Source: Latescibacteria bacterium UBA6620 (GTDB taxonomy: Bacteria > Latescibacterota > UBA2968). From it: a stretch of DNA of 63,911 nucleotides. Under the pieces are notes generated by a model. The model was not told where the DNA came from. It did no database searches and saw only the letters and a list, made by a program, of their open reading frames with translations. Of this stretch, positions 26,149-35,747 are shown piece by piece; the stretch's first letter is position 1, and each line of letters starts with the position of its first letter. The position numbers and the translations under genes are program-made. The stretch covers positions 14,190-78,100 of the forward strand of contig DJHM01000045.1 in the NCBI GenBank assembly GCA_002433075.1, in the 5' to 3' direction.

Positions 26149-27471
26149 ATGAGCATCACGTGTAAATTCGGCGGGTCTTCCCTGGCCGATGCTTCTCAGT
26201 TTCAGAAAGTTGCGGCGATCGTGAACGCTGATCCAGAACGGAGATTCATTGTTCCCTCTGCGCCGGGCAAACGTCACGACGATGACACGAAGATCACGGA
26301 TCTGCTCTACTTGTGTCACGAGGCGATTCGGCAGCGGGTAACCTATGATGAGGCGTTCGGGCTGATTGCCGACCGATATATCGATCTTGCCCAGTGGCTG
26401 GACCTCGATCTGGATGTGGAAGACTTGCTCGGTCACCTTCGTGCCGATCTGGAACGGGGTGCGTCGGTGGATTACGTTGCGTCGAGAGGTGAGTATCTCA
26501 ACGGGAAAATTCTTGCTGCATTGCTTGAAGCCGTCTACGTGGAGCCCGCCGAACACATCCGGTTCGACGCAGACGGGCGCCTCGATCCTGTTACGTACGA
26601 GCTTCTGGGCAACGCCTTGGATGGCGAGGGTCGCTATGTCATCCCGGGATTCTATGGAGCTTCCGCCGACGGTGAGGTAAAGACTTTTTCTCGCGGAGGT
26701 TCTGACATCACGGGGGCCGTTGTTGCCAGGGCAGCTGGGGCCAAAGTTTACGAGAACTGGACGGATGTCTCGGGCTTGCTCATGGCGGATCCCCGGGTAG
26801 TCAGCAACCCCAGACCGGTTGAAGAGATCACGTACCGAGAAATCCGAGAGCTCTCTTACATGGGCGCAAGCGTCTTCCACGACGAGGCCATGTTCCCGGT
26901 GCGTGAAGTCGGTATTCCCATCCACATCAAGAACACGAACGATCCCGATGCCAAGGGGACGCGCATCCAAAAAACACGGATCCCTAAGGACCACGCTCTG
27001 GGCGGTGTGGCTGGACGGCCCGGTTTCACGATGTTGTTTATCGAAAAAGCCCTCATGAACCAGCTCAAGGGTTTCGGCCGTCGGGTGCTCGAGGTCATCG
27101 CGGCGCACGATATCAGCTACGAGCACACTCCTTCAGGAATCGACACGATCTCGGTCATCGTGAGCGACGAGGAGTTGGCAGGTCGGGGCGCGCTCCTGCT
27201 TGAAGAAATCGAGAGAACACTCGATCCCGATCGTACGGAGTTGCTTCCCGGACTGGCGCTGATCGCCACGGTCGGGGAAGGCATGTCGCATCAGATCGGT
27301 ATCGCGGCCAAACTCTTTTCAGCACTGGCCGACGCCGGTGTCAACGTACGGGTGATCGATCAGGGGGCCTCGGAGATCAACATCATTGTTGGAGTCGAAG
27401 AGTCGGACTACGAACAGGCCGTCCGTGCGATCTATCACGCCTTTGAGTCAGATGGGAGTGGACCCCGCTGA
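26149..27471 (+). CDS. lysC: Aspartate kinase
   Basis: A 440-residue aspartokinase, first step of Lys/Thr/Met synthesis. It has KFGGSSLADA at residues 6-15, the kinase core with FSRGGSDITGA (near 184) and the aspartate-binding region, then two C-terminal ACT domains (LEVIAAHDISYEHTPSGIDTISVIV and FSALADAGVNVRVIDQGASEINIIVGV) for allosteric control. No homoserine dehydrogenase is fused. ATG 26149 is preferred over an adjacent TTG. The stop overlaps the next start by one base. Confidence 0.92.
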   Translation: MSITCKFGGSSLADASQFQKVAAIVNADPERRFIVPSAPGKRHDDDTKITDLLYLCHEAIRQRVTYDEAFGLIADRYIDLAQWLDLDLDVEDLLGHLRADLERGASVDYVASRGEYLNGKILAALLEAVYVEPAEHIRFDADGRLDPVTYELLGNALDGEGRYVIPGFYGASADGEVKTFSRGGSDITGAVVARAAGAKVYENWTDVSGLLMADPRVVSNPRPVEEITYREIRELSYMGASVFHDEAMFPVREVGIPIHIKNTNDPDAKGTRIQKTRIPKDHALGGVAGRPGFTMLFIEKALMNQLKGFGRRVLEVIAAHDISYEHTPSGIDTISVIVSDEELAGRGALLLEEIERTLDPDRTELLPGLALIATVGEGMSHQIGIAAKLFSALADAGVNVRVIDQGASEINIIVGVEESDYEQAVRAIYHAFESDGSGPR

Positions 27472-28834
27472 TGAAAAGGATCGCGATTCTTACCGCAGGC
27501 GGCGATCCGCCTGCGCTGAATGCCACACTCCACGGCGCGGTCGCACGGGCCAATCAGCTCCACATCGAAGTCTTCGGACTCATCAAGGGGTATGACAGCC
27601 TGCTCAACCCTCGTGTTCCCTATGCTCACCTGAATCCACTGTTTTGAGAAATTCCCGAGCTGGACGCGACCATGGGCGGCACGCTTCTGGGGGTTCCCGA
27701 GCGTACGTAAATTCTGACGACCCAGGAGAGTTATCGCTGATTCTGGACCGCCTGCACCGCTTGCGGATCGATGGTCTGATCTGTGTGGGCGGCGACGGAA
27801 CACTGAACGGGTTACAACCAATATCCGAGCGGATTCCGGCCGTTCTGGCGCCCAAGAAGACCGACAACGACCTGGGCCTGAACTACGCTTCGGAAGCCTA
27901 GGAATGGTTGAAGGATGATGTCGATGGAGAGCCAACCTACAGAAGGGCAACCTTCGACCTCGAATACATGATCAACTACGTTACCCCCGGCTATGCCACA
28001 GCTGTGTTTGATGCCGCGATGGGGATCCAACGCGTTCGGACGACGGCCGAGAGTCACCACCGCATCGCCAGCGTCGAAGTGATGGGACGGCACTCGGGCT
28101 ATATCGCGCTGGGGGTCGTATATGGCCAGCCGGATCTGATTCTGATACCAGAGGTGCCGCTACACGTCGATCTAATCGCAGAGCAGGTGTTGGAGCTCTA
28201 CGACAGGCAGAAAAACGTCGTCATCGTGTGTGGGGAAGGATTGAAGGGTGAAGATGGCAGAGAGCTTGGGGCTCAGAAGGCATCAACGGATCCGGCTGGT
28301 AATATCCAGCTATCGGGGGCGGCCGAGTCTTTGCGGCATATCCTGATCGATTGCATCGGAGACGACTTTTTCCAGATCTGTCGACGCAGTGAATCTGCCA
28401 GCGCGGCCATTTTCACACGAAAGGTGGGCCACGCTCAGCGCGGTGGAAGACCGATACTGTTCGACCGGTTCTATGCGGCTCAGCTTGGCGGTAAGTCAGT
28501 CGACATGCTGCTCGAGGGTCAGAACAACGCGATTGCCACTCTCCAGTGGAATAGGGAAGAGGGTTTCTACCTCGACAGCATCGACGCCAACGCCCTCAGA
28601 GATCAGTGGGGACACATACACGCTCGCTACGTGCATCCCAGATTCTACGATAGAGATCGACTTGCGCCTTCCCGTACAGGGACAGACTACCTCCTGCAAA
28701 TTTTCAGCCAGGCCCTCGGTCACGACGATGTGGAGAACATTCGTCGAACGTTGTTTGACAGTGGTAATCTCTTCCGCCCGTATCATTCGGTGAACACCGA
28801 CGTGGCCAGACGAATTCGGTACCTGTCGGAGTAA
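27471..28834 (+). pseudogene. 6-phosphofructokinase, disrupted at three points
   Basis: The sequence encodes a PfkA-family enzyme (fructose-6-phosphate phosphorylation, ATP- or PPi-type): ILTAGGD near the start, CVGGDGTLNGLQPI, MGRHSGYIAL and a complete C-terminal half. It is broken by TGA at 27645-27647 (after NPLF, before EIPELD), a one-base loss at the G5 run 27689-27693 that shifts the frame before SRAYVNSDD, and TAG at 27899-27901 (ASEA-EWLKDD). The catalytic PKTIDND motif reads PKKTDND, a further damaging change. The gene sits between intact lysC and galK. Real decay or poor sequence are both possible. Confidence 0.8.
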
Positions 28835-28836
28835 GT

Positions 28837-30168
28837 GTGTCGACCTGGATCCTCGATCGAGCCCACGAAGCTTTGCAAGACCGAATGGAGGCGGAAGACG
28901 TCGCAACGCGTGTGGATCTCCTCGAGCGAGTGCTACCCGAAGATATCAGAGAGGGAGACCGCATCTTGTGGGTCCCTGGCCGAATCGAGATTCTTGGGAA
29001 ACACACAGACTATGCGGGTGGCCGAAGCCTGCTTGCAGCGACACATCGAGGCATGTGGATCGTGGTCCGGCCACGCCCGGATCGAACCGTACTGGCCATC
29101 GACCGAGTCCGCGAAGAACGGACCCAGTTTGATCTTTCTCCGGACCTTATCCCAATGCCGGGATGGGCCAACTACCTGTCCACTGTGGGACGGCGGCTTT
29201 CCAGGAACTTCGGCTCCCTTCGGGGTGCCGATTTCTTTTTTGGAAGCGACCTGCCCCTGGCAGCGGGGATGAGCAGTTCAAGCGCCTTGATCGTTGCTTT
29301 CAGTTTGGGCCTGATTGGAACGAACGCCATCGAGGAATCGGAGAACTTCACAAACACCATTTCCAGCTTGCAGGATCTCTCTGGATATCTAGGTACGGTC
29401 GAAAACGGACAGTCCTTTGGACCTCTTTCGGGGGATCGAGGCGTCGGAACTTTCGGGGGAAGCGAAGATCATACTGCCATCCTGACCTGTAAGAAGGGTC
29501 ACTTCGAACAATACTCGTTTTGTCCAATCAGACACGAAGGGTCGATCCCGTTCCTGCCGTCCGTGGCCCTGGCGATTGGGGTCTCGGGTGTTGTTGCCCA
29601 GAAGACCGGCGAAGCTATGGATCGATACAATAGAGCTTCTCGACTTGCTTCAGCCGTGCTGGAGGGAGTGAATGCAGGGAAGCAGTCGAAGTGGACTACG
29701 CTGGCCGACGCCATTCGGGAACAGGGTGTTGAGGAGACTCGAAGGGCTCTTTCATCAGCCCCGCCAGGGGAATTCACCCAGGCTGAAATCAGAGAACGAC
29801 TCGATCAGTTTGTTGAGGAAAGTGAGCGGTTGGTGCAGGAGGCTGCAGATGCCCTGGCCAGGGAGGATCCACTCGGTTTCGGGTCTGCTGTGTCTGAATC
29901 TCAGTCTCGAGGCGCTCGCCTACTCCGAAACCAGGTCGAAGAAACGGAATGGCTATGCGATTCTGCGGTCCGCCAGGGAAGTATAACCGCTTCGGCCTTT
30001 GGAGCCGGATTCGGTGGGAGTGTATGGGCCGCGGTCCCGGAATCCGAAGTCGACGAATTCCTTGCTTCGTGGGAGTCGGATTATCATACGAAATTTCCCT
30101 CCCGGTCGTGCACCTCAGAGTTTTTTGTGACGCACCCCAGTTCTGCCGCGTTCGAACTAACCGCGTGA
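28837..30168 (+). CDS. galK: Galactokinase-like GHMP kinase
   Basis: A 443-residue sugar kinase. It has the galactokinase signature VPGRIEILGKHTDYAGG (near 46), the ATP loop LPLAAGMSSSSALI (near 142), a FGGSEDHTAIL segment carrying the catalytic Asp, and SAFGAGFGGSVWA near the end. It would make galactose-1-phosphate. GTG start two bases after the phosphofructokinase stop, so co-transcription with lysC is likely. A related GHMP substrate cannot be excluded. Confidence 0.87.
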   Translation: MSTWILDRAHEALQDRMEAEDVATRVDLLERVLPEDIREGDRILWVPGRIEILGKHTDYAGGRSLLAATHRGMWIVVRPRPDRTVLAIDRVREERTQFDLSPDLIPMPGWANYLSTVGRRLSRNFGSLRGADFFFGSDLPLAAGMSSSSALIVAFSLGLIGTNAIEESENFTNTISSLQDLSGYLGTVENGQSFGPLSGDRGVGTFGGSEDHTAILTCKKGHFEQYSFCPIRHEGSIPFLPSVALAIGVSGVVAQKTGEAMDRYNRASRLASAVLEGVNAGKQSKWTTLADAIREQGVEETRRALSSAPPGEFTQAEIRERLDQFVEESERLVQEAADALAREDPLGFGSAVSESQSRGARLLRNQVEETEWLCDSAVRQGSITASAFGAGFGGSVWAAVPESEVDEFLASWESDYHTKFPSRSCTSEFFVTHPSSAAFELTA

Positions 30169-30226
30169 TGTTGAACCGCGCTGAATTTGGGGGGCCACGC
30201 TGTGTCCCCTTGCAGTCAGGAATCGT

Positions 30227-30973
30227 CTACGCCTGATCATAGTCCCCTAAATCACGCATCCAGATATTCCTGTACCTGACCAGATCACCGTGATCCTGCA
30301 GTTTCAGGGGCCCCTTGGGGCCGTGCGGTGGGTCGTAGGAGGAGAGATTCCTATGGCCCGTCGGGCCGTGAGCGGCTTTGTGATGGTGCAGGAGAATCCC
30401 ATTCAAGAATACCGTCAAAAAGGCTGGGCTGACGAGGTTGCTGTTCTGGTAACGCGGCGCCTGGAAAACGATGTCGTAGGTTTGCCATTCCCCCGGAGCT
30501 CGACAGGCATTGACTAGGGGGGGGAACTGTCCGTAGATAGCACCCGTTAACCCATCGGCATAGGTGCGGTTGTCGAATCCGTCCAGAACTTGAACCTCAT
30601 AAAGTCCCATGAGAAACACACCGCTGTTTCCCCGACCCTGGCTGGATCCACGAACCTCTGAAGGCGCGGCAAATTCCAGGTGTAGCTGCGCATCGCCGAA
30701 TGTGGCCTTGGATAGGATATCCCCCGACTTTGGATTGACTTGCGCGTAGCCGTTTTCCACTGTCCATTCAGCCGGGCCTCCATCCTTGTTCTCCCATCCA
30801 GACATGTCAGAACCGCCGAATAGCACGACGGCATCTTCGGGTGGGTCGGTCGAGGTGGCCCCAGGTGTGACCACCGTCGGCATGGGCCGTTCCCCATCGT
30901 GGACGCGCCAGGGTTGGCCTAGCAGGATGGGGGTATCATCGTATCCTGTGGGTCCGTGTTTTTCCTCCGCCAT
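30227..30973 (-). CDS. DUF1080 (3-keto-disaccharide hydrolase-like) protein
   Basis: A 248-residue protein with the DUF1080 lectin-like fold: LFGGSDMSGWEN near 50, the W-T-V-ENG-Y pattern, RGNSGVFLMGLYEVQVLD and GEWQTYDIVF. Members cleave 3-keto-glycosides or bind sugars. ATG 30973 is preferred over an earlier in-frame start because GAAGGAGC precedes it. No signal peptide is visible, unlike many homologues. A good minus-strand promoter lies upstream. Confidence 0.85.
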   Translation of the reverse strand: MAEEKHGPTGYDDTPILLGQPWRVHDGERPMPTVVTPGATSTDPPEDAVVLFGGSDMSGWENKDGGPAEWTVENGYAQVNPKSGDILSKATFGDAQLHLEFAAPSEVRGSSQGRGNSGVFLMGLYEVQVLDGFDNRTYADGLTGAIYGQFPPLVNACRAPGEWQTYDIVFQAPRYQNSNLVSPAFLTVFLNGILLHHHKAAHGPTGHRNLSSYDPPHGPKGPLKLQDHGDLVRYRNIWMRDLGDYDQA

Positions 30974-31017
30974 CGTTCGCTCCTTCGTTTCTGTACAATA
31001 TGACTCTGTTGGATGGA

Positions 31018-31045
31018 ATGATAGGCTCGCCGTCCTGAGCGTCAA
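31018..31045 (-). promoter_or_regulatory. Sigma-70 promoter of the DUF1080 gene
   Basis: On the minus strand TTGACG (31045-31040) and TATCAT (31023-31018) are 16 bases apart, with the start codon about 45 bases further down. Confidence 0.6.
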
Positions 31046-31147
31046 AGACGTTTCGCAGGAAGTGGCAAAGAGGGCGTGTCGGTTGCGTGTCCAAATCGTT
31101 GTGGGTATTATCTCCGCCTCTGAATACGATGATGACCCGGAGGCAAG

Positions 31148-32509
31148 ATGAGAATCGACCCTGACGTTACGCTGCGCGATCTGTCATCTCAGATCAAACA
31201 AACTTTCAACCTGGCCGCGCAGAAAGCTAGATCCCTCAAAAATACTTGGGATCCGGGTGAGGGCACCCCTGTCTTCACGGCAGGCGGGCAATATACGACG
31301 CGAGGTTGGACCGAGTGGACGCAGGGTTTCCAATTCGGGTGTGCCATTCTTGCCTTCGAGGCGACCGGGGAAGAGGATCTGTTGGAGATCGGCCGCTCTG
31401 AGACGGTGTCCAGGATGGCCAGCCACGTCACTCACGTCGGCGTCCACGACCACGGGTTCAACAACCTATCGACTTACGGTAACCTTCGCCGGTTGGCGAT
31501 GGAGGGCAAGATTCAGGCCGATGAATGGGAGCGTCACTTCTACGACCTGGCGATCAAGGCATCGGGCGCCGTTCAGGGTGCAAGATGGACGACCATACAC
31601 GATGGGCGTGGGTACATCTACTCCTTCAACGGTCCCCACTCACTGTTTTCTGATACGATCCGATCTTGTCGGGTGCTAGGCCTTGCCCACACCCTCGGCC
31701 ACGCATTGATGGGGGAGGGGGATCAACCGATCTCGCTACTCGAGCGTCTGATACAACACGCCGAAACGACGGCGACCTACAATGTTTACTACGGCGAAGG
31801 CCGCGACACCTACGATGTCAGGGGACGTGTTGTCCACGAATCCATCTTCAACGTGAACGACGGCAACTACCGCTGCCCAAGCACCCAGCAGGGTTACTCG
31901 CCGTTCTCAACCTGGACCCGGGGCATGGCCTGGATCATCACGGGTTACGCAGAGTTGCTCGAATTCATCGATACGCTGTGTGACGCGGACCTTGATGAAC
32001 TCGGTGGACGAGAAACCGTATTGGAGAGCTTCACGAAGGCCGCAAGGGCAACAGCAGACTACTACCTGGACGGCGCAACGGCCTCCGATGGCATTCCCTA
32101 CTGGGATACTGGAGCGCCTGGTCTGAGCGCGATGGATGGGTGGCGAGATCGTCCGGCTGATCCGTACAACGACCACGAACCTGTAGACAGCTCGGCTGCA
32201 GCGATTACGGCCCAGGGCCTCTATCGCCTGGGTAAGCGCACCGGCGAGGCGCCCTATCTTCAAGCCGCATTGACTGTGGCACGAACGCTCTTCGCAGAGC
32301 CGTATCTCTCCATTTCAGATGAGCATCAGGGCCTTCTGTTGCATTCGGTTTACCACCGCCCGAACGGATGGGATCACGTTCCAGATGGACATCGCGTTCC
32401 TTCGGGTGAGTCCTCCATGTGGGGCGACTACCACGCGCTTGAATTGGCCACACTGCTACGTCGCGAGCTCCTGGGTGAACCGTATCTCACGTTCTTTGAT
32501 CCCACCTGA
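31148..32509 (+). CDS. GH88 unsaturated glucuronyl/uronyl hydrolase
   Basis: A 453-residue alpha/alpha-barrel hydrolase that removes the unsaturated uronic acid left by polysaccharide lyases. Family patterns are clear: GYSPFSTWTRGMAWIITGYAE near 252, EPVDSSAAAITAQGLYRLG near 345, and HQGLLLHSVYHRPNGWD with PSGESSMWGDYH near the end. The two family Asp positions fall in VGVHDHGF (near 98) and FNVNDGNY (near 238). No signal peptide, so it acts on imported disaccharides. It links extracellular polysaccharide use to the uronate genes at 1-8 kb. RBS GGAGG. Confidence 0.9.
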   Translation: MRIDPDVTLRDLSSQIKQTFNLAAQKARSLKNTWDPGEGTPVFTAGGQYTTRGWTEWTQGFQFGCAILAFEATGEEDLLEIGRSETVSRMASHVTHVGVHDHGFNNLSTYGNLRRLAMEGKIQADEWERHFYDLAIKASGAVQGARWTTIHDGRGYIYSFNGPHSLFSDTIRSCRVLGLAHTLGHALMGEGDQPISLLERLIQHAETTATYNVYYGEGRDTYDVRGRVVHESIFNVNDGNYRCPSTQQGYSPFSTWTRGMAWIITGYAELLEFIDTLCDADLDELGGRETVLESFTKAARATADYYLDGATASDGIPYWDTGAPGLSAMDGWRDRPADPYNDHEPVDSSAAAITAQGLYRLGKRTGEAPYLQAALTVARTLFAEPYLSISDEHQGLLLHSVYHRPNGWDHVPDGHRVPSGESSMWGDYHALELATLLRRELLGEPYLTFFDPT

Positions 32510-32740
32510 AATAAACTCCTCCGTTCCCTCACGATTGCGTGAGACCCTGCCCCCAGACGCCTGGCCTGCGGTGAGCCTACCGCCGGATGAAACACACCGC
32601 AACGACCCGCCATTGGTTGTAACCGACTGCCCCACAAAACGATGAAGACACGCTTGCTTTCAATCATTTGATGGCACAGCAATAGCCATCCTTGTCTGAA
32701 GACAGTTTTAGCGTGGAACGCACCTAACTGGGGAATCGAT

Positions 32741-34218
32741 ATGGCCGAAGAAAGAGGTCAAGGAACCTACAACGCCGTCGTGATTGGAGCAGGAACTGCA
32801 GGTCTCGTGACCGCCGCCGGCACGGCCGGACTCGGCGGAAGAGTGGCCCTTGTCGAGCGTCATAAAATAGGAGGGGACTGCCTTAACTTCGGCTTTGTCC
32901 CAAGCAAAGCGCTGATTTCATCGACACGGGTACTCGAAACGATTCGGCACGCCGAGCGCTAGGGGATCGAAAGAACCGAACCCCACTTCCAGTTCGGGAA
33001 AATTTTCGAACGCACGAGGGCCAGACGAGGTAAGATCGAACCGAACGATTCAGAGGAGCGGTTTGAAAGCCTGGCCGTCGACGTTTTCAAGGGCCGGGCC
33101 CGATTGGTGTCACCCAATGAAGTGGAAGTTGATGGGGAAACGAATCTGAAAGCGAAAAATTTCGCCATTGCTACAGGCCGCCGAGCGGGCATCCCACCGA
33201 TCCAGGGCATTGATGATGTACCTTACTACACAAACGAGACAATCTTCGATAACCTGAATCAGAAACCTGACAGGCCGGTCATCGTCGGGGCTGGACCAAT
33301 TGGGTGCGAACTGGGTCAGGTCTTCAATCGGCTCGGGGTTGAAGTGACCCTCTTTGAGTTCATGCCCCAGATCATGGGAAAAGAGGATCCAGATGTCGCC
33401 TCGTTCGTTCAGAAACGGCTCGAAACTGAAGGGGTCCGTGTCCTGACCAGTACGGGTGTAAATAGCGCCCAGAAGTCGGATGGTCGCATAAACTGTATGG
33501 CTACGCAGCGCGACGAAAACAGCGGAGAAACGGCTATCACGTTGGAGACGGATGCGCTGCTTATCGCTGCAGGACGGATCCCGAATGTCGAGGGCCTCGA
33601 CCTCGAGGCAGCGGGCGTGGATTACGAACGGCTACGGGATTCCGGTTAACGACTACCTCCAGACGAACCCAGAAGCACATTTACGTGGCGGGAGACATCG
33701 CCGGGCCTTATCAGTTTACTCACACAGCCGATGCTCAGGCCCGTGTCGTGATCAGAAACGTATTGATGCCATTTCAATTCATGCGACAGAAGGCTGCATT
33801 GAAAGTCGTCCCGTGGGCCACCTACACAGATCCGGAAGTTGCCCACGTCGGGTTGAGTGAAACGGAAGCGCGTGAGCAGGGCATTCCCTATGATCTTGAC
33901 AAACAGGAACTGGAGGATGTGGATCGGAACATTGTGGAGAGTGAGGAGTCAGGTTATGGGAAGATCCTGACGGAAAAGGGTGGGGACAAGATCCTCGGCG
34001 TCACGCTCGTCGGTGCCCACGCCGGCGATCTCCTTCACGAATTCGTTCTGGCGATGAATCACGGGATCGGTCTGGGAGGGATCGCGGCGACGATTCACGC
34101 GTACCCCATTTTCGCCGAGGTAGTCCGGAAGCTCGGGGACCAGTACAACCGGACACGGCTTACACCGCGGGCGAAGTCCGTTTTCGATTGGCTGTATCGT
34201 CGGCGGAGAGGAGTGTAA
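32741..34218 (+). pseudogene. Mercuric-reductase/dihydrolipoyl-dehydrogenase-like flavoprotein, disrupted
   Basis: The frame encodes a class I pyridine-nucleotide disulfide oxidoreductase: FAD motif VIGAGTAGL, NAD motif VGAGPIGCELGQVF, YVAGDIAGPYQFTH and a C-terminal dimerisation domain. TAG at 32960-32962 replaces a Tyr (HAER-GIE). Around 33620-33690 the frame shifts twice (GYGIPVNDYLQTN, then HIYVAGDIAG). The redox motif reads CLNFGFVPSK, with Phe in place of the second Cys of C-x4-C. Loss of the redox Cys argues for genuine inactivation. It is followed by an intact TVP38 gene, a common partner. Confidence 0.8.
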
Positions 34219-34221
34219 CCT

Positions 34222-34941
34222 GTGGGCGATAACGAAGACACTCTCCCTTCGGAAAACCGCCGGTTCTCGTGGAAGTGGCCCGCGATCTTGCTTGTCGCTA
34301 TCGGGCTCTTTGTGGTTCGATCATACCTGCCAATCACGGATTGGCTGACGGCCTTTAACGATTGGGTCGCCGGCCTCGGAACAAAAGGAATCATCGTATA
34401 CATCCTCGTCTACATTGCCGCGACGGTGCTTTTCGTGCCTGGCTCCATCCTGACGATCGGATTTGGTTTCCTGTTTGGACTCGTTCTGGGTACCGTTGTC
34501 GTCTCGGTGGGCTCGACAGTGGGCGCGTCGTGCGCATTTCTTATTTCACGCTATTTCGCCAGGGACTGGGTCGCGAAAAAGGCCGATTCGAGTGCACGCT
34601 TTGGAGCCATCGACAGGGCAATCGGGCAGGAGGGGTGGAAGATCGTGGGGCTCCTGCGACTCAGCCCCGCAATCCCATTCAGCCTGAGCAACTATCTCTA
34701 CGGTCTGACTGCCGTGCAATTCGTTCCGTATGTCATCGCGAGCTGGGCAGGCATGCTCCCAGGTACAGTCCTCTACGTCTACCTCGGCGCAGCTGGAAAG
34801 GCCGGCCTACAAGCAGCAGGTGGAACGGCCCGATCGCCACAGGAGTACGCATTCCTGACGGTCGGTTTAATCGCATCGGTCGTCGTCACGGTTCTGATTA
34901 CGCGCATTGCAAAGAAGGCACTGAATAAGGCGTCAGAATGA
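34222..34941 (+). CDS. TVP38/TMEM64-family (DedA-like) membrane protein
   Basis: A 239-residue integral membrane protein with about six spans. It has the VTT-domain pattern: FVPGSILTIGFGFLFG, GSTVGASCAFLISRYFARDWV and RLSPAIPFSLSNYLYGLTAV. Such proteins are thought to move lipids or solutes across the inner membrane. GTG start three bases after the flavoprotein gene; TVP38 genes are often found beside mercuric-reductase-like flavoproteins. The stop overlaps the next start (ATGA). Confidence 0.85.
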   Translation: MGDNEDTLPSENRRFSWKWPAILLVAIGLFVVRSYLPITDWLTAFNDWVAGLGTKGIIVYILVYIAATVLFVPGSILTIGFGFLFGLVLGTVVVSVGSTVGASCAFLISRYFARDWVAKKADSSARFGAIDRAIGQEGWKIVGLLRLSPAIPFSLSNYLYGLTAVQFVPYVIASWAGMLPGTVLYVYLGAAGKAGLQAAGGTARSPQEYAFLTVGLIASVVVTVLITRIAKKALNKASE

Positions 34942-35747
34942 CCTGGATCCTTCTCGCATCGACTCTCATTTTCGCTTCGCCCGTGCTTGCGCAGCCCGGA
35001 TCTTTCGATCATAGTCTCCTCGACAAAGGCCTGGACAGATACGTCGACGAAACAGGAAGAGTTGACTATACCGGTCTGAAGCAAAACAGGGCCGATCTGG
35101 ATGCGTGCGTGGTCTCACTCTCAAGGGTAAGTCCAAAGAGTCATCTGGACCGCTTTCCGACACGTGAAGAGCAGCTCGCATATTGGATCAACACATATAA
35201 TGCGCTTACGCTCAAGGGGGTCCTTGAGGCTTATCCCGTCGCGTCGGTCAAGGTCATCAAGCTCCTTCCGGGCTTCTTCAAGCGAACTTGGTATACGGTA
35301 GGCGGGAAGGACTACATACTCAACGATATCGAGCACGATAGCATACGTGCAGAATTCGGTGATCCCAGAATCCACGCGGCCATTAACTGCGCCTCAATCG
35401 GTTGTCCGAGACTGGAGCGCCAAGCCTTCAATTCAGCAACTCTCGAAGCCAGGCTGGACCGGGCGATGCGTGAATTCCTGAACGAGGACCGGAACGTACG
35501 TATCGACACTGAGGAAAAGACGGTAACCTTGTCGAAGATTCTGTCCTGGTTCGAGGACGACTTTACAGGGTGGCTAAAACGACAAGATGATGGGGCAAGC
35601 CCCGACATCCTTGATTACGCGAGACGCTACCATCCCGGAGCGCAGGCAAACACGGCTCTTCCCTCATACGCGGTTGCGTATTTCGACTACGACTGGTCTC
35701 TCAACGATCAGGCTCAGATCCACGGGGCAGTGAGTGGCACGCGTTGA
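34938..35747 (+). CDS. Exported DUF547 protein
   Basis: A 269-residue protein with a signal peptide (cleavage after PVLAQ, near residue 19). DUF547 motifs are LAYWINTYNALTL near 85, LNDIEHDSIR near 130 and IHAAINCASIGCPRL near 147. The family has a transglutaminase/papain-like look with the Cys in NCAS, but its activity is unsettled. It overlaps the isomerase gene by 14 bases. Confidence 0.85.
   Translation: MTWILLASTLIFASPVLAQPGSFDHSLLDKGLDRYVDETGRVDYTGLKQNRADLDACVVSLSRVSPKSHLDRFPTREEQLAYWINTYNALTLKGVLEAYPVASVKVIKLLPGFFKRTWYTVGGKDYILNDIEHDSIRAEFGDPRIHAAINCASIGCPRLERQAFNSATLEARLDRAMREFLNEDRNVRIDTEEKTVTLSKILSWFEDDFTGWLKRQDDGASPDILDYARRYHPGAQANTALPSYAVAYFDYDWSLNDQAQIHGAVSGTR

Noticed and set aside
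32528..32543. Terminator after the GH88 gene
   Set aside because: A short stem CTCACG/CGTGAG is present but has no T-run and only six pairs.
32693..32704. TGTCTGAAGACA as an operator of the flavoprotein gene
   Set aside because: Only five pairs around a two-base centre; too short to stand out by chance in this length of DNA.
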